From: Pseudomonadales bacterium
GTDB lineage: Bacteria > Pseudomonadota > Gammaproteobacteria > Pseudomonadales > Azotimanducaceae
Direction of reading: 5' to 3'
Assembly: GCA_022827905.1 (NCBI GenBank)
Contig: JAJEIQ010000001.1
Span: forward strand, 103,739 to 167,738
Length of the DNA stretch: 64,000 nucleotides
Both the position numbers and the translations under genes were made by a program. The stretch's first letter is position 1; the number at the start of each line of letters is the position of its first letter. Below, one piece after another: positions 20,674 through 31,530 of the stretch. The notes below the pieces were generated by a model. That model was not told the DNA's origin. It ran no database searches and was given only the letters and a program-made list of their open reading frames with translations.

Positions 20674-21801
20674 ATGCTAATTGACGCCAACAATCACCTG
20701 GCGCTGGTCGCGCTGCTGTTCTCCATCGTGGGCCTGTGCAGCTGGGCGGAGCGCTTCTCCTGGGCGAGCCGGGTCTCCGCCCCGGTTCTGATCATCCTGG
20801 TTGCGCTGGTGCTCTCCAACCTCGGGCTGATTCCGCGCGAGGCGCCGAGCTATTCCTTCGTTTCCGAGTATTTCGTGATGGCGTCCATTCCGTTGCTGCT
20901 GTTCAAGGCGGACCTGCGCATGATTATTGCGGAAACGGGCCGCCTGCTGTTTGCGTTCCTGATCGCTGCCGGGGGCACGGTGCTGGGCGTCGTTGCCGCT
21001 TACCTGCTGGTGCCCGTGGGCGATGTGGGCGCCCAAGCCGCCGCGGTGATCACGGGCGGCTACACCGGGGGCGGCATGAACTTCGTGGCGGTCTCGAAGG
21101 TGGTTGGACTGGAGGACCCCACCCGCTTCGCGGTGGTGCTCGGGGCGGAAGCGAGCGTGGCGCTTTCGTACCTGATGCTGCTGTCGCTGATGCCCGCCTT
21201 CGCTTGGTTTGCGCGTTGGGATGCAGCCAAGGCGGCCCCGGGACTGCCGGCCACCCAATCTGAACAGAAAGCAACCGCCGACGGCCCCGACCTGACCCAC
21301 ATGGGGCTGGCGCTCGGGCTGAGCCTCGCCGTTTGCGCGGTCGGCGTCGGCCTGGCGAACTTGGCAGGACAATCGCGCTTCTCGATCCTCGCCATCACCC
21401 TCATCGCCATCGCCATAGCCAACTTGGCGCGCCGGCAGATGCAGGCGCTCAGGGGCGACTTCACGCTCGGGATGCTGCTGCTCTACGTCTTCTTCGGGGT
21501 GTTCGGCGCCGGCGTCGATCTGGTCTCCATGCTGCGCCAAGCGCCAATGCTCATGCTCTTCGCCCTGGTGATCATCGTGGTGCATGCCGCCGTCGCCTTC
21601 GGCCTCGGACGCCTGCTCGGCTTCAGCGCGCGGGAAGTGGCCATCGCCTCCAACGCCTGCGTGCTCGGCCCACCCACCGCGGCGGCCCTCGCGGCGCGTT
21701 CCGGATGGCATGAGCTGGTCACCCCTGGAATCCTGTGCGGAATTTTCGGTTACCTGATCGGCAACTTTCTCGGCGCGGCGGTGTTCGAGTTGCTCCGGTA
21801 A
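20674..21801 (+). CDS. DUF819 family integral membrane protein
   Basis: Multiple TM segments; ITGGYTGGGMNFVAVSKVVGL and C-terminal ASNACVLGPPTAAALAARSGWHELVTPGILCGIFGYLIGNFLG characteristic of DUF819. Confidence 0.85.
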   Translation: MLIDANNHLALVALLFSIVGLCSWAERFSWASRVSAPVLIILVALVLSNLGLIPREAPSYSFVSEYFVMASIPLLLFKADLRMIIAETGRLLFAFLIAAGGTVLGVVAAYLLVPVGDVGAQAAAVITGGYTGGGMNFVAVSKVVGLEDPTRFAVVLGAEASVALSYLMLLSLMPAFAWFARWDAAKAAPGLPATQSEQKATADGPDLTHMGLALGLSLAVCAVGVGLANLAGQSRFSILAITLIAIAIANLARRQMQALRGDFTLGMLLLYVFFGVFGAGVDLVSMLRQAPMLMLFALVIIVVHAAVAFGLGRLLGFSAREVAIASNACVLGPPTAAALAARSGWHELVTPGILCGIFGYLIGNFLGAAVFELLR

Positions 21802-21891
21802 GGCGCCCCGCTAGCCTGCAAGTGCCATGTGAGGGTACCCCCGTCGGCCTGCGTCCTTGTCTGCATCGTCCCGACGGAAGCCCGAACCGCC

Positions 21892-23550
21892 ATGCATCGC
21901 CGCGACCTGCTGACTTCGACCCTGGCCGGGTCGGCCGCCCTCGCGTTCGCGCCCCGAGCGTTCGCCGGGGGCAATCGCGACTGGGCTGCCATGGCCCGTC
22001 GGGACCTCAAGCCGATTCAGCCCAATCTCGCCAACGTTTACGCCACTGGCCGCAGCACGATGGCATCGAGCGACCATCCTTACGCCACGGAAGCGGCCCT
22101 GTGGGCGCTCGAGCGCGGTGGCTCGGCAGCAGATGCGTACATGACGGCAGCCATCGCCCAGTGCGTTCTGGAGCCCACCATGACCACCCTGGGCGGCGGC
22201 TTCGGCATGGCGTTCTGGGAAGCGGAATCGCGGCAGCTTGCCCAGGGGGGCGGCTTCTTCGCCTTTCCGAGCGGCGCCCCGCCCGGCGAACCCTACGACG
22301 AACGCAAGTCCTGGACCGCCTGGGGCGCCATGGTGCCTGGCTTCGTGCGTGGGCTTCAGGTCTGCCATGCGGCCTGGGGCAAGCTGCCCTGGCAGGACCT
22401 TTTCGAACCGGCCATCGTCTTTGCGGAAGAGGGCTTCGTCCTCGACCACCTGCTGTGGGGCTACGCCAAGGCGACCCGCAAGATGATCGGCCGCTTTCCC
22501 GGCCCCGGCCGCGATGCCTGGTTCCGGGACGGCTACATGCTCGGCGTCGGCGATGCGCTCCGGCAGCCGGCGCTGGCAGCGACCCTGAAGGCGCTGCGGG
22601 ACGAAGGGCCGGACTACTTCTACACCGGGCCGTTCGCCCGGGAACTTGCGTCACAAGTCCAGCGCCGCGGCGGGGGCATCACCGAAGACGACCTGAAGAA
22701 CTTCGACCAAGCCTACGTCTCACCGCCCTGGAAGCCGGGCGAGGACGGCGGAACGCCCTACCGGGGATACGAGGTGGCGCCCGTTTCCGGCGCCCTCTTC
22801 CAGCTGGGGCTGCGCATCTGCGAAGCCGCGGACCTGAGGGAGCTGGGCCGCCCGACGGAATCGGTCGAGGCGCTGCACACTCAGGTGCGACTGGCCCAGG
22901 AACTCTGGATACGCGGCCGGGACCTCACCCCGGAAAACCAAGCGGAGTTCGTCTCCGAACAGCACGCCGCCGAGGTGCTGGAAGCGATCCGCAAGGGGCC
23001 GCCGCGCCCGTTCCGGGGCTTTTCCGCGGCGACCTGCGCACTGACCATCGTCGATGCGGACGGCAACGTGGCGGCGGGCACCCATTCGAGTTCCTCGGAG
23101 CCGTTCGGCACGGGCATCAATGTCGGCGGCGTCATCCTCAACCGTGCCACCTTCATCCGCAAATTTACCGACATGCCCAAGGGCTTCTCGACCCAGCTCT
23201 GGCTGTTTCGGGACGGCCAGCCCGCGTTGGCCATGGCGACGCCGAGCCGCTCGCTCATGGAATGCCTGCTGCAGGGCGCGGCGAACACTATCGAATACGG
23301 CATGTCCCTCACCGACGCCGTGTCCGCGCCCCGGTTCGGCCATCCGCATCCGGGGATGACCGCCATTGAGATCGAAGGGGACTTCAGCGAGGAGGTGCTG
23401 ACCGCGCTGGCGGCCAAGGGACACGACCTCTACCGCGTCTCGCCGAAGGACATGAACATGGGCAGCATCCACGGTGTGCGCGTGGGCCAAGACGGCATGA
23501 TCGAGGGCGTTGCGGACCCGCGGCGGCGGGGTCTCGCCAAGGGCGCCTGA
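21892..23550 (+). CDS. Gamma-glutamyltransferase family protein with Tat-like signal (GGT copy 1)
   Basis: MHRRDLLTSTLAGSAALAFAPRAFA; ALWALERGGSAADAYMTAAIAQCVLEP; IVDADGNVAAGTHSS. Confidence 0.87.
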   Translation: MHRRDLLTSTLAGSAALAFAPRAFAGGNRDWAAMARRDLKPIQPNLANVYATGRSTMASSDHPYATEAALWALERGGSAADAYMTAAIAQCVLEPTMTTLGGGFGMAFWEAESRQLAQGGGFFAFPSGAPPGEPYDERKSWTAWGAMVPGFVRGLQVCHAAWGKLPWQDLFEPAIVFAEEGFVLDHLLWGYAKATRKMIGRFPGPGRDAWFRDGYMLGVGDALRQPALAATLKALRDEGPDYFYTGPFARELASQVQRRGGGITEDDLKNFDQAYVSPPWKPGEDGGTPYRGYEVAPVSGALFQLGLRICEAADLRELGRPTESVEALHTQVRLAQELWIRGRDLTPENQAEFVSEQHAAEVLEAIRKGPPRPFRGFSAATCALTIVDADGNVAAGTHSSSSEPFGTGINVGGVILNRATFIRKFTDMPKGFSTQLWLFRDGQPALAMATPSRSLMECLLQGAANTIEYGMSLTDAVSAPRFGHPHPGMTAIEIEGDFSEEVLTALAAKGHDLYRVSPKDMNMGSIHGVRVGQDGMIEGVADPRRRGLAKGA

Positions 23551-23554
23551 TACG

Positions 23555-25417
23555 TCAGTACGCGAGAGCGCGGCCGTTCGAGTACGCGTGGGACGCGGCC
23601 ATGAGATCGCCGGTGTCGGGATCCCGGCTGATGCCGGCCCACAGGCCTTGGGTGTAGCGGCGCTGTTCGGCGGGCAGCTGTTCCACCGGCAGGCCGCTGG
23701 CCTCAAGCACCGCCTCGTCGAACTCCCCCTCCATGACCCGGACCACCCACTTGGGCACGGCTTCGGCGGACGCCTCGTCGAGGACCGGCCTCGGCAGGAA
23801 GAACGCCGGGGCATCCACCGCCTCCTTGACGTTCATGCCGAAGTGAATGGTGCCGAACAGGGACTGGAACGTCTGCTGGTGCAGGCCCGTGGCCATGGAA
23901 GCGAACGCGACCACCGGGCGCCCGTTCCGGGTGAGGATGCCCACCTCGATCGGATCCGCCACCCGACCGCCGGGGCCAGCGGCGGCCACCATGGCTTTCT
24001 GGTTGACGGCCGGGTCGCCGATGGAGATGCCGTCGACGATGATCCCGGTCGCGCCCCACACCACGCAGTTGATGGAGTGGGTGACGGCGGTCATGTTGCC
24101 CCACCGGTCGACGGCGATCACGGTGTCGGAATGGGACGGGGGCGTCTCGGCGTACTGGGCCGGCAGCGCGCCTTCCTCCATGCGCGACCACAGGGCCGCC
24201 GCGGTTTGCGGCCGGATGCGGCTCGCGTGGCTGAGATCGAGCCCCGGATAGAGCAGTTCCTGGGTTTCCGGCGGCAGCATCGACAGCATCATGTTGAAGG
24301 TGAGGTTCGATGCGCGGCGCAGGGATTCGCCGTTCGTGGACCAATGGCCGAGGGACGCAATGCCCGCCGCCTCGCCGAGGTGCAGCGCCTCGATCATGTT
24401 GACGCCGCCGAAGGACGGCAGGCCGTTCGCGTGCATCCGGTAATCCCCCACGTCCGCCTCCAGGGGCGGGCTCCAAATCACCTCGTAGGCCGCGAGGTCC
24501 TCCAGCGACATGCTGCCGCCGTCCGCCCGCACCGCCGCCACGGCGCGTTCCGCCCACGGACCGGTGTACATGTAGTCGGCGCCTTGGTCCGCGATGGCCG
24601 TGAGGGTGCGCGCCAGGGCTGGCTGGCGGAAAGTCTGCCCTGCCACGAGCCACCCGCCGTCCGCGTTGGTGAATAGGGCCTTCGATTCCGGCAGGCGCGA
24701 CAGCGTGTGCTTGCGCGGCTCAAGGTAGCTGACCAGCCGGGAGTTGAACGGTATCCCGGCCTCGGCAAAATGGATCGCCGGTGCGAAGAGGTGCGGGAAG
24801 TCCAGCTTGCCATAGCGGCCATGCGCCGCCTCCACGGCCTTCATGAAGCCGCCCACCAGCGCGGTGCGCCCGCTCGGTTCGTCGGAGCCGTACAGCTCTT
24901 CTTCCGAACCCATGCCGATGGTGCCGGGAATCGACATCGGATCGTCCTCGCCGAGCACCGCGTTCCAGCCCGCGTTGAGCGAGACGATCTCGTCGGCCGC
25001 GGCGTCGTAATGCACCATGGTCATGATGCCGAAGTAGCTGATCACCGCCCCGGCGCCCAGGGCCACTTGGGTGAGCGCGGTGGTCATGGCGGCATCGACC
25101 GACGACCCGCCCTGGCGCAGGGCTTCGAGCCCCGCCCGCTGGGCGAGGGGGTGGTAGCTGCCGGTGATGGCGCCCTGGGTGCCCTCGGCCAAGGGATTGC
25201 CGGGGAAGTAGACGTCCTCCATCGCTAGGTACGCTTCCCATTCCCCTGGCGGCCAGCTGCCGGGAGACAGGTCGACCGCGGGCGCTTCGGACGATGCGAC
25301 TGCCGCGGACTCGGCCGCGGGCGCGGGCTCGGGCGGGGTCGGTTCCTCCGCGCAGCCGCCGGCCAGCGCGGCGATCAGCAGCGCCCAGGCCAGATGCCGA
25401 AACCGCATCATCCGCAC
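23555..25417 (-). CDS. Gamma-glutamyltransferase family lipoprotein (GGT copy 2)
   Basis: Lipobox [65 protein letters not shown]. Confidence 0.87.
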   Translation of the reverse strand: MRMMRFRHLAWALLIAALAGGCAEEPTPPEPAPAAESAAVASSEAPAVDLSPGSWPPGEWEAYLAMEDVYFPGNPLAEGTQGAITGSYHPLAQRAGLEALRQGGSSVDAAMTTALTQVALGAGAVISYFGIMTMVHYDAAADEIVSLNAGWNAVLGEDDPMSIPGTIGMGSEEELYGSDEPSGRTALVGGFMKAVEAAHGRYGKLDFPHLFAPAIHFAEAGIPFNSRLVSYLEPRKHTLSRLPESKALFTNADGGWLVAGQTFRQPALARTLTAIADQGADYMYTGPWAERAVAAVRADGGSMSLEDLAAYEVIWSPPLEADVGDYRMHANGLPSFGGVNMIEALHLGEAAGIASLGHWSTNGESLRRASNLTFNMMLSMLPPETQELLYPGLDLSHASRIRPQTAAALWSRMEEGALPAQYAETPPSHSDTVIAVDRWGNMTAVTHSINCVVWGATGIIVDGISIGDPAVNQKAMVAAAGPGGRVADPIEVGILTRNGRPVVAFASMATGLHQQTFQSLFGTIHFGMNVKEAVDAPAFFLPRPVLDEASAEAVPKWVVRVMEGEFDEAVLEASGLPVEQLPAEQRRYTQGLWAGISRDPDTGDLMAASHAYSNGRALAY

Positions 25418-26553
25418 ACCTCGGCGAATACCCGCAGGAAGTTCTCGCCGAGGATTCCCCGTACCGCCTCGTCGGAGTGGCCGCGGGCGACCAGGCCCCG
25501 GGTGAAGTTGACGAAGTCCCTCGCATCGTCGTAGCCGACCAGGTTCTGGCGAATGGTGATGCCGTGCTCCGGGCGGAATCCCAGCGCTTCCGTGTTGCGT
25601 CCGATGGTGTCCTCCGCGATCCCATGGCTGAGCATGAAGGGCCAGTCGGTGCCGATGCCGACGTGCTCCCAGCCGACCACGCCGACGATGTGGTCGATGT
25701 GATCGAGCATGACGTCAACGGTCGCCTTGTCCTTGGGCGGCGCCAGGAAGAAGGGCACCGCATAGACGCCGATCAGTCCGCCGGTGTCGGCGATGGCCTT
25801 CAGCTCCTCGTCGGACTTGGCCCGGTCGTGCATGTACACGCCCTCGGCGCTCGTGTGGTTGGCCGTGACCGGCGCCTTCGAGAACGCGCAGGCATCGAGG
25901 GTGGTGCGCCGTCCGCAGTGGGAGGTGTCGATGATGAGCCCGATGTCGTTCATCTTCTCGACCACCTCGATGCCGTAGTGGCTTAAGCCCGCGTTGGTGC
26001 GATCGGTGCAGCCGGCGCCGACAAAGTCTTGCCGGTTGTAGGTGAGCATGACCGAGCGGGTGCCCAGTGCCTTGGCCCGGTCGAACTGCTCGAGTTCCCT
26101 AGGCAGGCCTTCCAGGCCCGGCTGCGCGAACCCGTAGGTGACGTAATCGCCCGCTTCGTGGGCGGTGCGGAAATCGGCGGCCGTAGCCGCAAAGTCCATC
26201 CAAGGAATGGACTGAACCTGTTCGTTCAGGCGCTCAATGGGTTCGAGCGAACGCTCGCTCACGCCGCCCATGGCGAAGCTGGCGGCGCTGTGGCCCTTGC
26301 AGAAGACCTGCAGCGCATCGGACGCGCCCGCCGCGGTCAGCGCATAGGGCAGCTCCATGCCTTCGAGGAACCGCTGCCAAGGATTCATGTCCGCCGGCAG
26401 GCGCTCTTCGACCACGTCCTCCGGCAGCCGATCGTAGAGCGCCGGCCCCCCGGGCCCCATGCTGCACATGTCGATGCTGATGCTGGTGCGATGCAACTCG
26501 GCCGCTCGCTGCTCCTGCTCCGCGCTCAGCCCAAACTCATAGTTTCCGGACAC
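25408..26553 (-). CDS. M19 dipeptidase family protein (M19 copy 3)
   Basis: [44 protein letters not shown]; overlaps the start of GGT copy 2 by 10 nt. Confidence 0.83.
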   Translation of the reverse strand: MSGNYEFGLSAEQEQRAAELHRTSISIDMCSMGPGGPALYDRLPEDVVEERLPADMNPWQRFLEGMELPYALTAAGASDALQVFCKGHSAASFAMGGVSERSLEPIERLNEQVQSIPWMDFAATAADFRTAHEAGDYVTYGFAQPGLEGLPRELEQFDRAKALGTRSVMLTYNRQDFVGAGCTDRTNAGLSHYGIEVVEKMNDIGLIIDTSHCGRRTTLDACAFSKAPVTANHTSAEGVYMHDRAKSDEELKAIADTGGLIGVYAVPFFLAPPKDKATVDVMLDHIDHIVGVVGWEHVGIGTDWPFMLSHGIAEDTIGRNTEALGFRPEHGITIRQNLVGYDDARDFVNFTRGLVARGHSDEAVRGILGENFLRVFAEVCG

Positions 26554-26593
26554 TTCGATTCTCCTTGAACTTAAGCCGCCCCAATGCCGGCAA

Positions 26594-27133
26594 TCACAAG
26601 CGCGATTCCCGCAATTCGGCCAGGGCGCTTGAAACGTACTTCTCGACCATGCTCACCGAGACACCCATGCGTCCGGCGATGTCAGCATAGGAACACCCCT
26701 CCACCCGATGGCACAGGAACGCGCTCGCAGCCTTCTCGCTGACCCGGGCCAGGGCCCTGTCGAAAATCTCGGCCTGCTCGATCTGTTCGGCCCAAAGCGA
26801 CGGGTCGTGTTCTTCGGCGTCCTTGAAACTGCCGTCGAAGGCGTCGAGGGAATCCATCTGGTCGAGCCTGCGCACGGCGCGCCGGCGCCACCGGTCGCGC
26901 AGCAGGTTGGCCGCCGCGGAGAACAGGAATCCCTTGCAGTTCGTGGGCGGTGCCCGATCCACTTGGCGGATCAGCCGAATGTAGAGTTCCTGCAGCAGAT
27001 CATCGGCTTCGGTGTCGCCGACGGTGCGCTGGAAGAAGGCGCGCAATTGGCGGTGATAGGTCGTGTAACTCTCGGCAACGTAGTCGTTGCGCGGCGGCTG
27101 CGCCGCTGGGGCAGCGGTAGCCAGATTGTTCAC
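26594..27133 (-). CDS. ECF (FecI-like) RNA polymerase sigma factor
   Basis: [22 protein letters not shown]...[22 protein letters not shown] region 2; [34 protein letters not shown] region 4. Confidence 0.9.
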   Translation of the reverse strand: MNNLATAAPAAQPPRNDYVAESYTTYHRQLRAFFQRTVGDTEADDLLQELYIRLIRQVDRAPPTNCKGFLFSAAANLLRDRWRRRAVRRLDQMDSLDAFDGSFKDAEEHDPSLWAEQIEQAEIFDRALARVSEKAASAFLCHRVEGCSYADIAGRMGVSVSMVEKYVSSALAELRESRL

Positions 27134-27239
27134 ATTGCCCTCCCCAGGAACCCAGTGAGAGCATGACCATACACCAATGTACGGAAACAGTACAACCCTG
27201 TATGGAGCCGTTTTCGGTACCGCTGCTTCCCGTTTGAGC

Positions 27240-29072
27240 TCAGTGCCGGCTCATGGTCCGGTCCACATGCGCCTCAAGCACCGGCAGGGGCATGGCGCCG
27301 GCGCCGAGGACCGCTGCGTGGAAGTTGCGGATGTCGAAGGCATCGCCCAGTTTCGCCTCCTGCGCGGCGCGGATCTCCCGGATCTTCTCGAGCCCCAGCT
27401 TGTAGGCCAGCGCCTGGGCAGGCATGTCGGTGGAGTAGCGCAGGGTTTCCGTGGCGGTCTCCTCCTCGCTCGAGAAGGTATTCGCCCGCATGTACGCCAT
27501 CGCCTTCTCCCGCGGCCAGCCGAAGTGGTTCATGCCGGTATCCACCACCAGGCGGTTGGCGATGAAGGCATCGAAGAGCAGCCAGCCGTAGCGCTCGTAG
27601 GGATCGTCCAGAATGCCCATCTCCAGGGCGAGGCTGGCGGCGTAGTTGGCCCAGCCTTCGGTAAAGGCGGCATAGAACAGCGACGACAGCTTGCGCAGTT
27701 CCGTACTCGCCTCGCTCTCCCGCTGCAGGGCGATGTGGAAATGGTGGCCGGGAATCAGTTCGTGAAAGATGAGCGGCCCGGTCCAGACCATGGGGCGGCT
27801 TTCCAGTTTGGAGCCGTTGTAGCGGTAGTTGCCGCGCGGGCTTGCCGGGCTCGGCGGCTGATAGAAGCCGAAGGTCATGCCCGGCTCCGCTGCCGGGTCG
27901 AGGCGCTTGACCCCGTAGGGCGCCTCGGGCAACACCGAAAAGTAGTCCGGGATGTGCGGCTCCACTTCGCGGATGTAGGCCATGTAGCGCTCCTCCACCT
28001 CTTCGGGGGTCTTTGCGTAGAGGCGGGGGTCCTCGCGCATGCGGTCGTGAAACTCCTCTGCCGTACCCTCGAATTCCAGCTCGTTCCGGATCGCCTGCAT
28101 CTGTTGCTGTATGTCCGCCATGTAGGCGAGTCCGCGCTCGTGGATGTCCTCGGGGTCGAGGTCCATCGTGGTCTCCTGGCGGATGGCGAACCGGTAGGCC
28201 GCCGGGCCGCCCGGGTACTGGCCGAGGCCCACCGCTTCCGGCGCACGAGCGGCATAGTCATCGCCCATGTAGTCGAGTAGCGCATCGATGGACGGGATAA
28301 CCTGTTCGGAGACGACCGACTCGATGCCCGCGCTCAGGGCAGCCTGTTGCTCGGCGGTAAGCCCCGAAAGCCGCTCGGGAGCAACCGCCGCCAGGTTGCC
28401 GATTCCCGCGCGCAAGGCCTCGAACACCGTCCTGGCCCCGGGAATAGCGGGCTTCGGCAGCAGGATGCCCCGCTCTTCCTGGCCTTTGAGCCGGGTCAGG
28501 TCATCGGTCACGTAACGGGCGAGATTGCGCAGCAGGCCCAGGTAGGCTTCGCCATCCGCTTCCGTTTCGAAGCGGTAGGTCCCCAGCGCCGACGGCAGCA
28601 CCGAACTGAAGACGGTCCCAGCGGCATAGGGCGTGACGTTGAACTTGTGCCAGAAGTGGGCCGGATATTCGGTGGCGGACTGCAGTACGCTTTCCAGGAT
28701 CGCGTAGGTGATCCGGTCGTCGTGGCTGAGCTGCGACGCATCGATGGCATGCAGTTCCTCGAGCGCGGCCCCGGCGCTCGCCGCCTCGGCTTCGACGTAG
28801 GCGAAGCTGTTGTCTCCAAGCGACTCGATGCGCCGCCCTTCGAGCAGTTGCAGATAGGGCGAGGCATCGACCATCTTCGCCATGGTGCGGTCGGCGATGG
28901 CCAGCAGGGCAGCCGAACCGCGCTCCACGGCCTCCGAATCGGGAGCCGTCCCTTCCGGCGCCGCCTGCGGCCCGGCATCCGGCGCGTCGCCCGTCTCCGC
29001 ACAGCCCGCCAGCACACAAGCCCCCAGTATCGCCAGCGCCACCAGCGCATGGCTTCGCAGCAAATCAGTCAT
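27240..29072 (-). CDS. DUF885 family lipoprotein (copy 1)
   Basis: Lipobox ACVLAGCAET; LIFHELIPGHHFHIAL; EGWANYAASLALEMG; C-terminal LGAGAMPLPVLEAHVDRTM. Confidence 0.88.
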   Translation of the reverse strand: MTDLLRSHALVALAILGACVLAGCAETGDAPDAGPQAAPEGTAPDSEAVERGSAALLAIADRTMAKMVDASPYLQLLEGRRIESLGDNSFAYVEAEAASAGAALEELHAIDASQLSHDDRITYAILESVLQSATEYPAHFWHKFNVTPYAAGTVFSSVLPSALGTYRFETEADGEAYLGLLRNLARYVTDDLTRLKGQEERGILLPKPAIPGARTVFEALRAGIGNLAAVAPERLSGLTAEQQAALSAGIESVVSEQVIPSIDALLDYMGDDYAARAPEAVGLGQYPGGPAAYRFAIRQETTMDLDPEDIHERGLAYMADIQQQMQAIRNELEFEGTAEEFHDRMREDPRLYAKTPEEVEERYMAYIREVEPHIPDYFSVLPEAPYGVKRLDPAAEPGMTFGFYQPPSPASPRGNYRYNGSKLESRPMVWTGPLIFHELIPGHHFHIALQRESEASTELRKLSSLFYAAFTEGWANYAASLALEMGILDDPYERYGWLLFDAFIANRLVVDTGMNHFGWPREKAMAYMRANTFSSEEETATETLRYSTDMPAQALAYKLGLEKIREIRAAQEAKLGDAFDIRNFHAAVLGAGAMPLPVLEAHVDRTMSRH

Positions 29073-29216
29073 TGTTTCTCCAGCCTACATCCGTGAGCGG
29101 TAATCGTCCGCGCAATGCCGGTGTCGGGGATGCGACAAGGCAGTCCCGACACCGGCCGCGGTGTCAGAACGGGTGGACGCACGACCGACCGACGAACCCC
29201 AACCGGCAGACCGCAA

Positions 29217-30071
29217 TCAGAAGCCGAGCCGCAGGTTCAACCCGACCGTGCGTGGCCGCAGGCGCGTGGCCAAGTCCTCGAAACCGGGCTGAATGGCGCC
29301 GCCGGTGACCTTGCCGTCCTCGTCGAACAGGTTGTTCACGAAGGCGTAGACGCCCCAGTGGTCCCTCTCCACTCCCACGCGCACCGAACCCTGGGTGATC
29401 TTGTCGCTCTCGGTGGTCACCGAGCCGAAGTTCAGGCTCCGCTCCGTGGTGTGGTCGAGACGCAGATAGACGGTGCCCTGCAGGCCGCTCGAGCCGAGCG
29501 CCCTGCGGTACGATGCCGAAGCGGACACCGTCCACTCGGGGAACAACTGCACCCGCTGCCCGTCGGCGACCACCACGCCGCCGACATCGGTCACGGTCTC
29601 GCCGTACTTGGAGTCGCTGTAGCTTCCGTTCAAGGTCATCTCAAGGCCCTCCACGGGCGCGACGGTGAGGCCGAAATCGATGCCCTTGGCCTTGACCTTG
29701 CCGGCGTTGGTGATGGCGCCGAGCGCCGCCGGAATCACGCTGATCACCGTCTGCAGGTTGTCCCAGTCGATGAGGTAGCCCGCCGTCTCGACGACCACGC
29801 GCCCGTCCGCCAGACGGGCCTTGGCGCCGATCTCGTAGCTCCAGGCCGTCTCCGGCTCCGCGCCGTTGCCGATGTCGAGGCCCACCTGCTCGGCGATGAA
29901 CAGCGAGATGCCCGGCTGCAGGAAGCCGCTGCGGAACCCCTTGGCGACGTTGGCGTAGATCAGCCAGTCGTCGGTGGCCGCCGCGCCCTCCTCGGCAAGT
30001 GCGGCGGGCATGGATAGGGTGAACGGCAATGCCGTCAGCACGGAGAGTAGAGCGGTCTTTCCCAATGTCAT
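29217..30071 (-). CDS. Plugless TonB-dependent receptor C-terminal barrel with its own signal peptide
   Basis: MTLGKTALLSVLTALPFTLSMPAALA followed directly by TDDWLIYANVAKGFRSGFLQPG and the C-terminal barrel ending LRPRTVGLNLRLGF; no plug or TonB box. Confidence 0.72.
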   Translation of the reverse strand: MTLGKTALLSVLTALPFTLSMPAALAEEGAAATDDWLIYANVAKGFRSGFLQPGISLFIAEQVGLDIGNGAEPETAWSYEIGAKARLADGRVVVETAGYLIDWDNLQTVISVIPAALGAITNAGKVKAKGIDFGLTVAPVEGLEMTLNGSYSDSKYGETVTDVGGVVVADGQRVQLFPEWTVSASASYRRALGSSGLQGTVYLRLDHTTERSLNFGSVTTESDKITQGSVRVGVERDHWGVYAFVNNLFDEDGKVTGGAIQPGFEDLATRLRPRTVGLNLRLGF

Positions 30072-30197
30072 GCTTCCTTCCTCCTTCGAAATTGCATCAA
30101 ATCCCAGCGTAGACGCTATACCAGACGCATTTCCGCCCCCCCAATGCGTGAGTACCCCGTGCTGCGGACCAACCGATGCCGCTGCGTCCAAAGGTCC

Positions 30198-31490
30198 ATG
30201 ACTGAAGCAACGAACCAGCCGTCCGCCGTCCAGCCGAAGATGGCGGTGTCCGGCGGATACCGGAACTACGTGCTGTTCATGCTGGCCGTGGTGGCCTTCT
30301 TCAACTACCTCGACCGCATGGTGCTGTCGATGCTGGTGGAGCCCATCAAGGCGGACCTCGGCTTCAGCGACGGGCAACTCGGCCTGCTCACCGGCTTCGC
30401 CTTCGCGCTCTTCTACGCCACGTTCGGCATTCCCATCGCCCGGCTGGCCGATACTCGGTCGCGGGTGACGATCCTGTCGGTGTGCATGGCGCTGTGGAGT
30501 GCCATGACCGCCGTCTGCGGGCTGGCGCAGAACTTTGCGCACATGCTGCTCGCCCGAGTGGGCGTCGGCGTCGGCGAAGCCGGATGCGTGCCCTCAAGCC
30601 ACAGCCTGCTGACCGACTACGTGCCCGCCGAGAAGCGGGCGCTGGCGCTGGGCATCTTTCAGACCGGCGGGGCCATCGGCATCATGGTCGGGCTGATCGC
30701 CGCCGGCTGGCTGGCCGACCGGTACGGATGGCGCGCCGCCTTCTTCATTGTCGGCATTCCGGGCGTCGTGCTGGCCATCGTCGCCAAGCTCACGGTCAAG
30801 GATCCGCCCCGGGGCAACTTCTCCCCGGCGCCGGAACCCGGGGCGCAGTCGTTCAAGGCGGCGGTTTTCGGTCTTTTCCGCCGCAGAACCTTTGTCCACA
30901 TCGTAATTGCTTATTCCCTGGGGCTGTTCGGCGTGTACGGCATCGGCCAGTGGATTCCCGCCTTCTTCGTGCGGGTGCATGAGATGACGCTCACCGAGGT
31001 GGGCTGGGGAGTGGGCATCGCGAGCGGACTTGGCGGCGCGGTCGGCACCTTTCTCGGCTCCGTGCTCGCGCCGCGCTACATCACCCGGGACCGCCGCTGG
31101 GAGGTCTGGTGGCCGGCCTGGGCGTACCTGTTCTGCATACCCGTTTATGCGGTCGCCTTCATCACCGACAACATCGCGTTCGCCCTTGCGCTGGTCTTCG
31201 TCAGTTCGCTGGTGGCCGGTTCAAGCATCCCGCCGGGCATGGCCAGCGTGCAGTCGGTGGCGGAACCGCACCAGCGGGCCACGGCGGTGGCAATCGTGAT
31301 GTTCTGCTCCGCCATCCTCGGCCAAGGCCTCGGACCCACGGCCATCGGCTTCACCTCCGACTTCCTCACGCCCACCCTCGGCAGCGACGGGCTGCGCTGG
31401 GCGCTGGTGATGTCGCTGGCGCTGTTCGCCTGGTCCTGGGCGCACTTCATGATCGCGGCGCGAACGGTCGAGCGGGACCGAATCTCTTAG
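30198..31490 (+). CDS. MFS transporter (spinster-like)
   Basis: FFNYLDRMVLSMLVEPIKADLGFSDGQLGLLTGFAFALFYATFGIPIARLADTRSR. Confidence 0.93.
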   Translation: MTEATNQPSAVQPKMAVSGGYRNYVLFMLAVVAFFNYLDRMVLSMLVEPIKADLGFSDGQLGLLTGFAFALFYATFGIPIARLADTRSRVTILSVCMALWSAMTAVCGLAQNFAHMLLARVGVGVGEAGCVPSSHSLLTDYVPAEKRALALGIFQTGGAIGIMVGLIAAGWLADRYGWRAAFFIVGIPGVVLAIVAKLTVKDPPRGNFSPAPEPGAQSFKAAVFGLFRRRTFVHIVIAYSLGLFGVYGIGQWIPAFFVRVHEMTLTEVGWGVGIASGLGGAVGTFLGSVLAPRYITRDRRWEVWWPAWAYLFCIPVYAVAFITDNIAFALALVFVSSLVAGSSIPPGMASVQSVAEPHQRATAVAIVMFCSAILGQGLGPTAIGFTSDFLTPTLGSDGLRWALVMSLALFAWSWAHFMIAARTVERDRIS

Positions 31491-31530
31491 GGCCTGGTAA
31501 CAGGCCCCAACCGCCGCTCCCTGAAGAGAA

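Noticed and set aside
23548-23557. Shared bidirectional terminator between convergent GGT copies 1 and 2
   Set aside because: The stop codons are only about 4 bp apart and no clear stem-loop with a T-tract was visible; not enough evidence to call a terminator.
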